Shown: positions 36,733 to 48,779, numbered from the stretch's first letter. The stretch is 64,000 nucleotides of DNA from Dromiciops gliroides (GCF_019393635.1 NC_057862.1:269466441-269530440); one strand, 5' to 3'. The notes: generated by a model from the sequence alone, not told the origin. Numbers and translations: made by a program.

Positions 36733-38959
36733 AACTGCACAACTCACACTCACAGATTGGGCATTCAGGGGAGCAACCATGTCAAGTTCAATGCACTCTT
36801 TGTGGCTGTCCTATTAAAACAATGGTTTGCAAGCACCTATCAGCCTGTAGACACAATTAGCAAAAACATTAACTGAGACGGTATCATTCTGTAAAAGTAA
36901 TATTTTTTCCCTTATAAAAGTAATATTAACAAAACATTTCCTCCATAAACCTGGGGTTCACTTCTCCACAATGACATAGAGTGTCAGTTAGAAAAGTGCA
37001 TACATACACACTTAGAGTAGTCTAGTAGAGAGGAACACACACATTAGTTAACACATTTAGCTAAGGTAACTCACCCCTCCAGCACTTGTGCTGGTTGTTT
37101 TTTCCTTTCTCATGCTTTTGTCACAATTCTCCTCCTGGGTACAGCACTTTTTTTTCAGAGTGGGTGTCTTAGTTGGGCTCTCTGAGACTCCCTGGTTCCT
37201 CCCTGCAGTGAATCTCCTAATGGCCAGGACTTACTCTTCTCTTAACTTGTGAAGATCACACTCTTTGAAGTCATCTTCTGCTTTGACTTTCAATTTCGTC
37301 CATAGGAAGTGTGTTTTGCTTTTTTAAAAGGGTCACCAGGGATGATGCTAATTCTTTGCTGGCCCTGCTAATCTCAACAGTTTTGATAAAAAACTTTATA
37401 CCTTATAAAGTGGTAACAGACTGTAGACAAGAATTTATATTTCATGTAAGTGTGTTATTTCTATTGCATATATTCTGTGATTTAGTCTACTGGGCTGGAA
37501 TTAAATCAATTTGTCAGGAGTGTTCTTATCAACTCTCCAACTCACCCACATTGAGATCATAAATCCATCAAAATATCAGAGTATCAAAATCCATTCATAA
37601 ATATCTTATAATTTTAGCACAAAGAACCCTTAAGATCCAGGCATAAGTAATAAAATCCTGTGGGCTGGCTATGGGAAGAAGGTATCAAGGAATCAAAAGA
37701 GAATGCTATTGATATATCCAGATAGAGAAAAGGCAATATAACTTCAAATTTGGACACTGTTTTATATTACAGTTTCCTTTTTATGGATTTATATAAAAAT
37801 ACAGAGCCAGAAGACTATGATGCTACAGAATTCAAAATGTTCTCATTTCTTCTTTGTCAGAACAACTCACCTGACATTAAATACTTTCAGATGAGGCAAT
37901 AAACCAAATGGAAAAGAATGATAAATCAAATACTCTGGATCTCCTCTGGTTTCTCTATCCTGAGCTTGCTCAGTTCAAAAAGCATGTGTTTTCCCCTGTG
38001 ACATCTGAAGTGCAATATATAAACTCATCCTTTTAGCAGGCTGGGCCCTTTCCCAAGATTTTTATTTTACATTTAACAAAATAACAGCAAATTTCAGGTA
38101 TTAGAGGGATTGAAACAACCTCTTCTAGTCTGCTATCCTTAGAACACCATCTTTTATTCATGGTTTCTGGGGCTGGGAGGCAGATTCTGTTGCTATAGCA
38201 ACACACTGCATATCCTTGGGGATAGCTTACAGTTTTACTTTTTTTTTTTAAACAACAAAGAGCCATTGATACTATGTGTTGCCAAAGGTTGCAAAAGTTG
38301 AATTCTAAAATGAAAATATTCCTTCTATAGAAGTGGCACACCATATGTGCCCCACAAATTCAAAGAAATATGTAAGGATATGACCTTTGTGTGAACACTG
38401 ATGGAGCTAGCATAATACTCTTTGGCTTCAATAGATTATTCACAACAGAAGTAGTTGAAGTGTACTTCTTGTTTTCTAAGACCACTGGGGGATTAGGGGA
38501 GTTCATTCCTAGGTCCAAAGTAGAGAAAAGCAAAAGAGAGAAGAGAGAGAAATTATAACCCTCTTCTATTATTTGATAATAACCTCCCAAAAATGGACTT
38601 CCATATCTAAATGCAGTTTTGCACTTTGATAGCAAATACATCCTCAAGAAGTTGCTGTTAACTGAATCCTGTTATACTGGATAATATAAAATATACAAGA
38701 TTGTCAAGAGTGCTGAAATCTGTGTTATTATCAGTGTTTTAACCAAGATTCTATCTTCATATAGAAAGAAATTCCATAGCTAGATTTTTTAAAGGGGAAA
38801 AAAGATTTTTAAAGTATTTCATGCAAGTTGTCAAATATCCCAGAATATCCAAGGCAGAGGAAAAAAGTCAAAGTAAGTCAAAAGATAAGTCACTAAAATT
38901 TCCTCAAAAAAGCTCAGCAACTAAGTATAGTGTCCCTCTATCAAAGGATTTATTATTAT
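36733..38959. other. mostly unassigned; possible integrase trace inside
   Basis: Nothing recognised in 36733-37300 or 37563-38959. Frames at 38033-38344 and 38360-38647 (minus) lack motifs. See the separate entry for 37311-37560. Confidence 0.35.
37311..37560 (+). pseudogene. possible Ty3/gypsy integrase fragment
   Basis: The 83-codon frame contains 'LLALLISTVL' then 'FIPYKVVTDCRQEF', which resembles the integrase core order (helix, G-P-x-x-I/V-V-S/T-D-R/G-x-x-F) of chromovirus/sushi-type elements, and 'CDLVYWAGIKS' could parallel the following 'C..LG.K' segment. No second catalytic Glu region can be confirmed. It could be chance; it is weaker than 28490-30480 and not clearly the same element. 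Confidence 0.35.
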
Positions 38960-39110
38960 TTTTTCTTTTTTTTTTTTGGCTGGGCAATGAAGGTTAAGTG
39001 ACTTACCCAGGGTCACACAGCTAGTAAGTGTCAAGTTTCTGGGGCCAGATTTGAACTCAGGTCCTCCTGAATCCAGGGCCAGTTGCTTTATCCACTGCAC
39101 TGCCTAGCTG
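38960..39110 (-). mobile_element. CORE-SINE, older
   Basis: Reverse copy with 'CTGGGCAATGAAGGTTAAG' and several substitutions; head degraded ('CACTGCCTAGCTGATT'). Confidence 0.88.
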
Positions 39111-39529
39111 ATTTAGCGCAACAGAGATGAAGCCCACTGGTTAAGATGGAAATCTTCAGTTTGTTTTGATCCACTGTCTAGAGAAGGATTGTACCTTAAC
39201 AAGACAGCATTACCTTCTCAACCTGGAGGAGAACTTTTGATAGAAGCAATATGTAGGTAGGCACGAGGGTGAGCTCTGAGAGAGACTAGAACATGGACCA
39301 AGGTGGGTAGGATTTAAGACATTTGACCAATCACAAGGGTGACACAATAGTCAAGATTGTCAAGAGACAAGCCTGAGACTCATGCAAGAAGAAATGACTG
39401 GAAAAACAGTCAGTCATTGCTGAACTTTCTATTTGGCAAAACTTATGATGCCACTTGGTGATTTTTCATTTTCTTTCCTACTCTCTGTTTGGAAGAACAT
39501 ACGTTAAATTCAAAGCTTATCTCTTTAAA

Positions 39530-40336
39530 GTTTGTTTACATTCCAAAGGGCCACAAATCTGTGTATACCCTTTGATCCAGCAATACCACTGCTAGGTCTA
39601 TATCCCAAAGACATTAAAAAAGGGGAAAAGACCTATTTGTATGAGTATACATACATACATATGTACACATGTACAAACACACACATTTATATTCACTTAT
39701 ACACATCTATCTCTATCTATGTATCTATGTATCTATGTATGTATCTATGTATCTATGTATCTATCTATCTACCTCAGCTCTTTTTGTGGTGGCTAAGAAT
39801 TGGAAATCAAAAAGATGCCCTTCAATTCGGGAATGGCTAAACAAACCATGGTATATGATTATAATGGAATATTATTATGCTATAAGAAATGACAAGCAAG
39901 ATGATTTCAGAAAAACCTGGAAGACTTACATGAAATGATATATAATGAAGTGAACAGAACCAGGAGAACATTGTACACAGTAACAACAATATTGTTCAAT
40001 GAAGAATTGTAAATAACTTAGCTATTCTCAGCAATACAAAGATCCAAGACAAAAGGACTAATGATGAAGCATACTATCTGCCTCCAGAGAAAGAACTTCT
40101 ATTGATTGAATACAGACTGAAGCATGCCATTTTCGCTTTCTTTCTTTCTTTCTTTTTTTACTTTTTTTGTCTTCTTATACAAAATGACTAATATGGAAAT
40201 GTTTTACATAATTGGATATGTATAACCTATATCTGATTGTTTACCATCTTGGGAGGGGTGAGTAAGGTAGGGAGGGATATAATTTAGAATTGAAAACTTT
40301 AAAAAATTTTTTTCTAAAAATTGAAAAAAAAAAGAA
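39530..40336 (+). mobile_element. LINE-1 3' end (ORF2 C-terminus to poly-A)
   Basis: Plus-strand L1: 'CIPFDPAIPLLGLYPKDI' is encoded at about 39555-39615, interrupted by a microsatellite (39644-39775), then 'VVAKNWKSKRCPSIREWLNK' and 'MEYYYAIRNDKQDDFRKTW', 3' UTR, G-rich tract near 40247 and an A-rich tail ending near 40336. A dominant stop and frame changes disable it. Confidence 0.9.
39644..39775. repeat. TATC/TATG/ACAC microsatellite inside L1 ORF2
   Basis: About 130 bp of tetranucleotide repeat replacing the L1 segment between 'ACCTATTTGTA' and 'CAGCTCTTTTTGTGG'. It probably grew from the 'TGTACAAAAATATTTATAG' stretch of the element. Confidence 0.85.
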
Positions 40337-41487
40337 TGGTCAAAAGGGAAAAATAAAAAATACTTGTGGTAAAAAAGAATTAAAAAATATTCTCCTGCAG
40401 CAACTTAGCAGATTTTTTTTTTACTATTTTACTGTTCATTAAAACACATACAAATGTTTTCAAAATCAACAGATTAAAACTTTGGGAACTCAGAGGTAGC
40501 TCCCATTCCCACCTCTGTTTTTGACCTAGATCAACAGACCTCTACAAATTAGGCTAGTCAGTTCTCAAGATGCAATGCCATATAGCAAGATTGCTATGTG
40601 CTACTATTACTATTGATTTTACTCTAGAAGAGTTCAGCTCTAATGTACCAAACCCTTCACTATCCTCAGTTTTTTTAGCTGCAAAATGTTATTTAATAGA
40701 GGTAGTAGCATTAATAATAGTAGGATGCTGCTGCTGATACTAACTTTAACATTAGACTATTATTGAAAGCACATTAAAAATGCCTGAAACTAAGAAAGCT
40801 AAGAATAGCTAAGTTATTTAAAAACCAGGAAGCTTATCAGGCACTCTACAGGCCATAGGGATTTAGTGAAAAAGCCAAAATGAAATGGTTTAGCTGACAT
40901 AGTTGTTAACTGATGGCTTGATAGAAAGAGTTCAGGAGTTCAATAATATTTCTTCATTATGTCTTTTTCCACTTTCTCTGAGCATAGTTATTTATTTAAT
41001 AGCTTTTTCAATTCCTATAGTTTTTATGATCTATACCAGTCATTTGATACATAATTCAGTTTATATTATGAATTACATTTTTTGCGAACATATTTCTCAT
41101 TCCCCCTCTAACTAGATTGTAAACTCCTTGAAGGTTGAAGGTAGGGATAATTTCTTTTATTTCCTCACATTCCCCCATGGCACATTGTTGAGTACATAGC
41201 AGACACACATTGAATTTCTTTGTTTGTGGGTTGGATGACAATCTCATGCTACAATAAATGTCACACATCCTGATCATATCATTAGAAAAAAGTATAAAGG
41301 AAATTGGCAGTGTAAAGCAGTTGCAAAAATAGAATCTTACCCAACTCTTCTCCCCATTCACTAACTTTGCCCATCTACCTTCTTTCTGCAAAGAGGAAAA
41401 GAACTGGGAACTAAAAGACCATATTTCTACTCCAAGTTAAAGTACTAAATATGTCTTACCTTGGGGAAATGAATATATTTTCCTTCT
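40337..41487. other. unassigned, with an L2/MIR-type 3' tail
   Basis: 41095-41240 ('TAGATTGTAAACTCCTTGAAGG' in pieces, 'ATGGCACATTGTTGAGTAC') is an L2/CR1-type 3' tail in the plus direction. The rest, including a 111-codon minus frame at 41056-41391, is not recognised. Confidence 0.4.
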
Positions 41488-41492
41488 TTTTT

Positions 41493-41630
41493 TTGTGGGG
41501 CAATGGGGATTAAGTGACTTGCCCAGGGTCACACAGCTAGTAAATGTCAAGTGTCTGAGGCCAGATTTGAATTCAGGTCTTCCTGAATCCAGGGCCGGTG
41601 TTTTATCCATTACACCACCTGGCTGCCCCC
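41493..41630 (-). mobile_element. CORE-SINE
   Basis: Reverse copy, 'GTGGGGCAATGGGGAT' tail class, with an ATTTTCCTTCTTTTT duplication at about 41477 and 41631. Confidence 0.93.
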
Positions 41631-41830
41631 ATTTTCCTTCTTTTTGAATGAAATCTTCATTACTTTAATATTTTATTCCAGCATAATTTTTTCAGAGACC
41701 TTAGAAATCTAGTCTAATCTCCCCCTCCTTTATAAAAGGATGATGGTTTTTTTTTTTAGGACAATACAAATCATATTTCATTCCTTACCTCTCTATGTGA
41801 TTATGACTTCAGAATAGGATAACCATATTT

Positions 41831-41966
41831 TTATTTTTTGGGGGGTGAGGCAATTGGGGTTAAGTGACTTGCCCAGGGTTCACAGTTAGTAAGTGTCAAG
41901 TGTCTGAGGTGATATTTGAACTCAGTTCCTCCTAACTCCAGGGCCAGTGTGCCATCTAGCTGCCCC
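41831..41966 (-). mobile_element. CORE-SINE, first at a double insertion site
   Basis: Reverse copy missing part of its head ('GGCCAGTGTGCCATCTAGC', lacking the TATCCACT block). Flanked by ACCATATTTTTA on the left and ACCATCTTTTTT on the right, probably its diverged duplication. Confidence 0.9.
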
Positions 41967-41980
41967 ATGACCATCTTTTT

Positions 41981-42130
41981 TTTTTTTTTTTTTTGGCAGG
42001 GCAATGGGGGTTAAGTAACTTGCCCAAGGTCACACAGCCAGTAAGTGTCAAGTGTCTGAGGCCGAATTTGAACTCAGGAACTCCTGAATCCAGGGCCGGT
42101 GCTTCATCCACTGCGCCACCTAGCTGCCCC
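41981..42130 (-). mobile_element. CORE-SINE, second at the same site
   Basis: Reverse copy with perfect 14-bp duplication ATGACCATCTTTTT at 41967-41980 and 42131-42144. It entered the duplication of the preceding SINE. Confidence 0.95.
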
Positions 42131-42144
42131 ATGACCATCTTTTT

Positions 42145-43340
42145 AAAATGACAAAAGAGAACACACAACTATTCTCTAGTGTCTGATTCCCTTTGGCTCT
42201 GATTCTACTGCATATCCTCCTTTCTGAAATGCCCTATAATCAAAGTGAAAGGAGAATTTTCTTATTCTGAGTAATGCTCCTATAAATAAATATGAATGGG
42301 AAAAGGCAGTAATCCTTATTCCTCCTATTTCTTAACTGTCTTAGCCCAGGGGTAACAGAGGGGAATGACCAAACACTTAAAACCAGCTTTTTTAGCTAAG
42401 CTACTTTCAGTAGTACTACATAGAATGATGAGTGTTGCTTTAGCTATGTTTTGGTGATATGGTCATCACTTTAAATATATAAATTAAATAGTAAGTAGGT
42501 ATTCAAATATAACATTAACACAACTTAAAAATAATCCAAGTTTGAGACCAGTTAACTGCCTAACTGTCCTTTAAAAAGTACTACATACAATTTAAATCAA
42601 GTTGAATAAGCTGCTACTCCAACCTCCTAAAGGTTATAGGATATAAATTATGTAGCTGTTATGTGTAATGGACACAGTATGTTACTCTGCAGGCTACAAA
42701 AAATATATGTATTTCTGGAGCAAATCGAGTTGTATAACAGAGGGTGATTTTTAAGGTGTTTTAAAGAATTAAGAAGGATGGCACTTTAATTCTCCTGAGA
42801 AAAGTTGTTCAGTTACCTGCTGGGAAAAGTACCCTGAAAGAGGCCAAGAAGAGAAATAGAAATAGAGTGACATACTTGCAAAGTATAACATGTTTAAGTA
42901 GTGAATTTTTCAATAAGTCTTAGATGCAATCACTGTCTCCAATGCTAAACTATATGAAGCTGGATTCCTGGAGAGACCAGATATATATTTTGAAATTCTA
43001 ACATCACTATAACTACTCAATCAATCAATCAAAAATCACTGTGACCATTGGTTAGTAATTTAAAATTACTTAATGACAATAATTTAAAGACTAACGGTAT
43101 TATCGTAAAGTTCTCTTTCCCTTGTCCTACATTTCACCTTATTCAGTATGACTTGATCATCAAGATACTAACTTCAGCAGCACAGACAATCTCTGGCTTA
43201 ATGATTAATGTTGGATTTTGAAGAGGACATTAGGCCTAAGGTTTTTTGCTGGCTTGATGTTAGTTTTCTGTCTTTAATCACAGATCGTCTTCAAGTAAAA
43301 TATCTGATTTTTCCTCTAAAGGTCTGAGTTTACTCTTTTT
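42145..43340. other. no repeat or gene recognised
   Basis: 1.2 kb of AT-rich sequence with no young repeats. A short 'CTTCAGCAGCACAGAC' at 43173 recalls the start of U6 RNA but nothing else of U6 follows. Confidence 0.4.
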
Positions 43341-43371
43341 TCCTCTTGTTTGGTAGTCCTCTTCCTCTCCT

Positions 43372-43482
43372 CCTTAAATATACATATATATGTATGCATG
43401 TGTGTATATACACATATATACAAATATACACATGCATATAATACACACATGTACATATATGTATGTTATACACACACATATT
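43372..43482. repeat. TA/CA-rich microsatellite
   Basis: Alternating purine-pyrimidine tract (ATATACATATATATGTATGC, then ACACACAT blocks). Confidence 0.8.
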
Positions 43483-43489
43483 GTTTGTT

Positions 43490-43630
43490 TAAGGGCTGTA
43501 TTCCCCTAGTAGAATACAAGCTTCTTGAGGGCAAGGATTGTTTTTTGTTTGTTTGTATTATGTTTATATTCCCAGCACCTATATTGTCCCTTGTACATAT
43601 TAGACATTTAATAAATGCTTATTGGTTTGG
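43490..43630 (+). mobile_element. L2/CR1-type 3' tail
   Basis: 'AGAATACAAGCTTCTTGAGG', 'TTCCCAGCACCTATATTGTCC' in pieces and 'ATTTAATAAATGCTTATTGG' follow the order of the L2-type 3' end (gcaagctccttgagggc ... cagcacctagcaca ... aataaatgcttgttg). Confidence 0.6.
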
Positions 43631-45730
43631 AACCATGGATACTTGGATCTTTTTTAGCCTGGTTATTTGATGTGGCTCACATAGACAATCTATAGCAGTA
43701 AAAATCACCATGCAAAGTTTTCTCTTTTTAATTTTTGTTTATTTTGTTTATATATATATATTTTATATATATGTTTGTTATATATATTTTTGTTTATATA
43801 TATTTATTTTATATATATATTTCTCCCAGTGACATTCATTAGGTTGTGATTAATCTCTCCTCTATACCTTTCTCCCCCAGCCATGTACACATGCACATTC
43901 AGGATTTAGAGAGGTCATTGATGTCATTGTTTTAGTCATGATACAAGCCATAATATTATGCTAGCGTAGACATTCACAATGGTTCTAAGTTGGTTGGTGA
44001 GACAAAAATAAAATGTATATGTAACACTCGTTGTGGGTTCACTCCCCAATATGCACTGGTAGTGGTAGGTTGGGTCTTCAGAAGGGAGCTGGTAAAACTT
44101 TCAGTTTTCTAGGGTAACCTTTTGGGTGGCTAATCTCCTAATTTGTAGCTCATGAGCCTCCACCAATATGCTTCCCCTTAACCATCTGCTGGTAGGCTCA
44201 GATGGCTCTTTAGAAAAGGAATTTATTTAAATTGCATAGCAAGAGCATCCCCAACCTGGAGTATATACTCCCCCCATAAATAGGCACAGAACCCATGAGG
44301 GGTGTGGGAAGAGGGGACACAAACTTCAAATACAGTGGTAGTAAGTGACACATGTAGAGAATAAACATGACCAAAACAACTCACAACTATAGAATTATAG
44401 AGACTCAAATATCCTTTTTTTTTCCTCCTGAGAGTCTGCATGGTTTGTTCAGGGTATGGCATCAATAATGGATGAGTCACTCCACTACAGAGTTGAACTG
44501 ACTCTTCAAAGGGCATGGTATTTACTTTGTACAGATCTCTCAGTTGGGTTTACTTCTAATAGTCTGTAGTATCTCAGTTGGATCATGATTTGCCTGGACT
44601 AAGTATGTCACTCAGCTCCTGAAATATATTATCATTAGTATTAGTTCCTTCTGGGTTGGGCAAATCAGAATGCTTGGTTTATGGACTAAGATAAGGATAT
44701 TTATTGCTGCTATCATATGGGACCAGGCTCATCACTGCCCCTGGGAAGTGAGCAGGTAACTCTGACACTGGGATCTTCATAGGATGCAGCTTCTCTACTG
44801 TATGGGTCAATTTGCTGGACTCTCTGGATTTTCTCTTTGATGAGAAAGAGCAGTCTTTTACTACCTTTCCTTATCTCTTCTAGTGCCTTCCCTTTGGGAT
44901 TACCTCCTATTTATAGTGTGTCCATCTTGTATGTACATAGTTTGCATTTTGTCTCCCACCATTAGAATATGAGTTACAGGACAAAGACTATGTTTTTAAC
45001 TTTCTTTTTATTCCCATAATTTAACACAGTGTCTGACACATAGAGAGAGCTTAATAAATGTTTATTGATTGATCAGATGGGTGGTAAATTGGAGTGTTAA
45101 AGTGATTTTTTTAAAAGCTGGAATACTTCTGTACTTTTTCAGCAAGGACCACAATCCAAGTTAGTTTAGGACTGGCAAAAGCCTGAGAATTTTGGCTCTT
45201 AAATTTATGATCTCCAGGCATACCCTCTTTCCCCCCCACCCAATAATCCTTCTTGCCTTACAGATGAATGAATTCAGTTCTGGTAGGCTCATGTATATAC
45301 TTATATAAACACAAAAATTTAAGTGACATTTTTCATGGTCTACCTAGACTTTCCAATCTCATTTGTTCCTGTCCAGAATCTGAATAGAAATAACATCTAT
45401 CTAAAAGAATAAACCAGACAGAATTGTAATCAACAGTTCCATAGTCAACAAAAAGCCAGATACCTGGCTTTTTGACATTTAATATGTCAGTTGCTTTAGT
45501 AAGCACATCCTAGGGAAGGATATGTACAGTATAAAACAGTGCCATCCCAAATTAGGGAAAGTGATTTATCTAAACTTTAAATCTAGCCTTTAAATATCTT
45601 CCTGAGGAGGAATTAACAGGTGAGAAAGCTTTGATTTTAAAGTCTCCCATTCAAAGAGAAAATTAATCTTCCTCTATTTTAATCTTTATATTAAATATCT
45701 CTGATAAGGTGTTGGTATACAAGACATATA
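43631..45730. other. unassigned with TA repeats and one L2/CR1-type tail
   Basis: 43744-43824 is a TATATTT-rich repeat. 44875-45075 (plus) is an L2/CR1-type 3' segment: 'TTTGGGATTACCTCCTATTTATAG'-like block, 'GTCTCCCACCATTAGAATATGAG', 'TAATAAATGTTTATTGATTG' in pieces. 44035-44516 may be an LTR remnant ('GGGTTCACTCCCCAATATGCA') but I cannot define both ends; the 97-codon minus frame at 44223-44516 has no motif. Confidence 0.4.
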
Positions 45731-45734
45731 GCCA

Positions 45735-45965
45735 CCTATGGAAATATATAAGACCAAATGCCATTCCCTAATATATGTTTCCAAAAGATATAAACAAACA
45801 GTTCTCAAAAGAATCGTACACTATTTTCAATTATTTGAAAGAGTATTTCAAATCACTACAGGTGAGAGAAATATAAATCAAAACAATCCTGAGCTTTCAC
45901 TTCATACCCCTATATTAGAAAAGATAAAAAAGATGGGGTTACTCAATGTTGGAGGGGTTGTGGAA
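45735..45965 (+). mobile_element. LINE-1 ORF2 fragment
   Basis: Plus-strand diverged ORF2 sequence upstream of the zinc knuckle ('CAAAAGATATAAACAAACAGTT', 'GTGAGAGAAATATAAATCAAAAC' in pieces, 'GGAGGGGTTGTGGAAAGG'). It runs into a TA repeat at 45973-46002. Confidence 0.65.
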
Positions 45966-45972
45966 AGGCTGG

Positions 45973-46320
45973 AATACTTATATATATATATATATATATA
46001 TAATTTTATTTGATACATATATCAAACATAGATATAATATCCACATCCACATATATATGGCATATATAATGTATATTTTCTATGTTATAACATTTAGATA
46101 TACCTAGATATATTCTAGTACATATAACTTAGTATTTTAAATCCTTCATCTTTTTTTTAATAAACAGGCAGTTTTCTTCCTTTTTTATACAAGTAAATAA
46201 TTATTTTATAAATATATATACATATCAATTTATATAAATAATATATGAAAAACTTGTTTAAATATAATTACTATATATATGAGACCTAAATAACTCATAT
46301 ATGTACAACATATATATTTA
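45973..46320. repeat. TA-rich low-complexity block
   Basis: (TA)n at 45973-46002 followed by about 300 bp dominated by TATATA-type sequence, with no further structure visible. Confidence 0.7.
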
Positions 46321-46374
46321 TGTGTGTTTATATAGATACATATATACATCCTGTTCCCTTCTCAGCAAACCCCT

Positions 46375-47015
46375 CCCCCACTTTTTCAGGTTAAAAAAGT
46401 TTATTTATATTTTTCTATTCCAAACTCTATCCTTCCTTCCCTCCCTCTCCTCCCCCCTTCCCGAGGCAGCAAACAATCTGATATGGATTATACACATATG
46501 ATCATGAAAAAAATCACCATATTTGTGACATTGAAAAAATGTTAAAAATAGCATGCTTCAGTCTGTTCCATCAATATCAGTTCTTTTCATTCAACCATTC
46601 TGGAGAGCAATTTGGAACTATGCCCCAAAGACCATAGAATTGTGCATACCCTTTGATCCAGCAATACCACTAGGTTTATATTCCAAAGACATCCCCAAAA
46701 GGAGAAAAAGATGTATTTGTACAAAAATATTTATAGCAGCTCTTTTTGTGGCTAAAAATTGGAAATCAAAGGCATATCCATCAATGGAAGTATAGCTAAA
46801 CAAACTGTGGTATATGATGGTAATGGTATATTACTGTGCAGTAAGAAATGACAAACAGGATGACTCCAAAAAAGCTTGGAAAGGCATGTATGAAACAATG
46901 TATTGGGAAGTGAGCAGAACCAAAGAACACTATACTATAATATTGTTTGATAAAGAACTATGAATGACTTGACTATTCTCAACAATACAATAATCCAAGA
47001 CAATCCCAAAAGAAT
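46375..47015. mobile_element. 5'-inverted (twin-primed) LINE-1
   Basis: 46375-46586 is a minus-strand L1 3' UTR (T-rich start, CT-rich complement of the G tract at 46433-46462). At 46587 the strand switches: 46587-47015 reads as plus-strand ORF2 C-terminus ('IQPFWRAIWNYAPKTIELC' region, 'IPFDPAIPLGLY', 'MEYYC'-position) and early 3' UTR. The two parts are adjacent segments of one L1 head to head with about 35 bp lost between them, the classic product of twin priming. Confidence 0.8.
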
Positions 47016-47024
47016 TCTCCAATA

Positions 47025-47168
47025 TTTTTTTTAGTGAGGCAATTGGGGTTAAGCGACTTGCCCAGGGTCGCACAGCTAGTAAGTGTTAAGTGTCTGAGGC
47101 CGGATTTGAACTCAGGTACTCCTGACTTCAGGGCCGGTGCTCTATCCACTGTGCCACCTAGCTGCCCC
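47025..47168 (-). mobile_element. CORE-SINE
   Basis: Reverse copy, 'TTAGTGAGGCAATTGGGG' tail class, duplication TCTCCAATA at 47016-47024 and 47169-47177. Confidence 0.93.
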
Positions 47169-47179
47169 TCTCCAATAAT

Positions 47180-48060
47180 AGGAGAGGTTTCAAATTAATA
47201 TTGCCATTCTGGAAGGCAATAAGAAGTAAAAAGGTAAAAGTGTTTTGCATAAATTTGGGAGTATAGTTCTAAATTATTTTCCACAATGGTTGAACCAATT
47301 CATAGCTCCATCAACATTTTGCATTAGTGTGCCTGTCTTTTCATATTTCCTCCAATGATTGTTAGTATCTTCCTTTGACAACTGTTCCAATTTAATAGGT
47401 GTGAGGCACAGCCTCAGATTGTTTTAATTTACATTTCTCTAATTAGTAGTGATTTGAAGAATTTTTTTCATATGATTGTTCAGAACTTAATTTTTGTCTT
47501 TTGAAAACTGACTGTTCCTAATCGTTGTTTATGTTTTGGGGAATACCATTTGTTCTAATATATTTTTTAAAATCAGTTTTCTTTATCAAAGAAGTTTGCT
47601 GCAAAAACTCCTCCTCTAGCTAGCAATTTTCCTTCTAATTTTAATAGCATTCATTTTTTGTGCAAAACTTTTCAACTTTATGGCCAATCAAATCTGTCCA
47701 TTTTATCTCCTGTTTTTATCCCCACTTCAACTGGTCAATCACTTTTACCCTGTCAGTAGTTATAAAATATCTAGGTATAAAAAGTACCATCATGAACAAA
47801 TTATAGGAGCAGGAAAATAATTGCTCTTTATTTCTATAAAGTATGGTTTGTTCCTATATCTTGAAAGATGAACCTTTGAATATTTTAAAGGGATTTTTAT
47901 CTGTCCTTACTTTATTTTGTTGAAAATATACCAAAAATATACCAAAGTCTGATGATTTATGGGAGTTTTTTTTTTGTTCTTCTTGCATGCTGAAGTTATT
48001 TTTAGTTTAATTTTTATGATTCTCAAAGTAATCCACCATATTCCAGCAAAAGTGATATTT
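47180..48060 (-). mobile_element. old LINE-1 ORF2 fragment
   Basis: Minus-strand diverged ORF2: complement of the IQPFW block (47270-47320), 'TAGGTGTGAGGCACAGCC' (47396) and further into ORF2 ('GTGCAAAACTTTTCAACTTTATGG' in pieces at 47660). More diverged than the copy at 10270. Confidence 0.7.
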
Positions 48061-48118
48061 TTGTTTCCTGATTTTATGGTAAAGGCCTCTAATATTCCTT
48101 TGTTTTTGCAAATAATTA

Positions 48119-48255
48119 TTTTTTTTGTGGGGCAATGAGGGTTAAGTGACTTGCCCAGGGTCACACAGCTAGTAAGCGTCTGAGGTCGGATTTGAACCCA
48201 GGTCCTCCTGAATCCAGGGTCAGTGCTTTATCCACTATGCTGCCTAGCTGCCCCA
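48119..48255 (-). mobile_element. CORE-SINE
   Basis: Reverse copy lacking the 'TGTCAAG' repeat of the CORE ('TAGTAAGCGTCTGAGG'); GCAAATA on both sides is the likely duplication. Confidence 0.92.
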
Positions 48256-48482
48256 GCAAATATTTCTCATAAATTTAGAATTGCTTTAAAATTTTAAATA
48301 AAATTCTCCTGTAAATCTATCTGGATCTTTTTTCTTTGAGGTTCGAGTTTCTTTATGGATTGCTCAACTTGTTTTGTCTTTGATTGAGTATTTAAATTCT
48401 CTATTAGAAAGAGACAATTTAATTGTTAATCTGGGTTTTTATAATTTTGTAAATATTCAGCCATTTCTTTAATTAGGGAAAG

Positions 48483-48745
48483 AAACACAGATTTATTAAG
48501 TGTTATTCTCTGCCAGACACTGTACTAAATGCTTTACAAATATTTAATTTGATCTTTACAACAACTTTGGAAGGTAGGAGTTATTATCACCCCCATTTTA
48601 TTTATAGTTGAGAAAATTGATGCAAAGAATGGCTAAGTGACTTGCCCATGGTCACCCAGCTATTAAATGTCTGAAGCCAGATTTTAACTCAGGTGTTCCT
48701 TACTCCAGGCTCACATCTCTATTCTTATGTCACCTAGCTAACTCA
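48483..48745 (-). mobile_element. MIR-type CORE-SINE
   Basis: Reverse MIR: 'TGCCAGACACTGTACTAAATGC' in pieces, 'GGAGTTATTATCACCCCC', 'TGACTTGCCCATGGTCAC' and tRNA-like head. Confidence 0.8.
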
Positions 48746-48779
48746 TGATCACTTTTCTTGGGCAAAATAGTTTCTTCTT

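Noticed and set aside
36398..36860. Open frames on both strands in a GC-rich block, possible CpG-island gene
   Set aside because: The block is the middle of an LTR with clear TG/CA ends and primer-binding site; no domain in any frame.
43168..43192. U6 snRNA-like start (CTTCAGCAGCAC)
   Set aside because: Only about 12 bases resemble U6; the rest of the RNA is absent.
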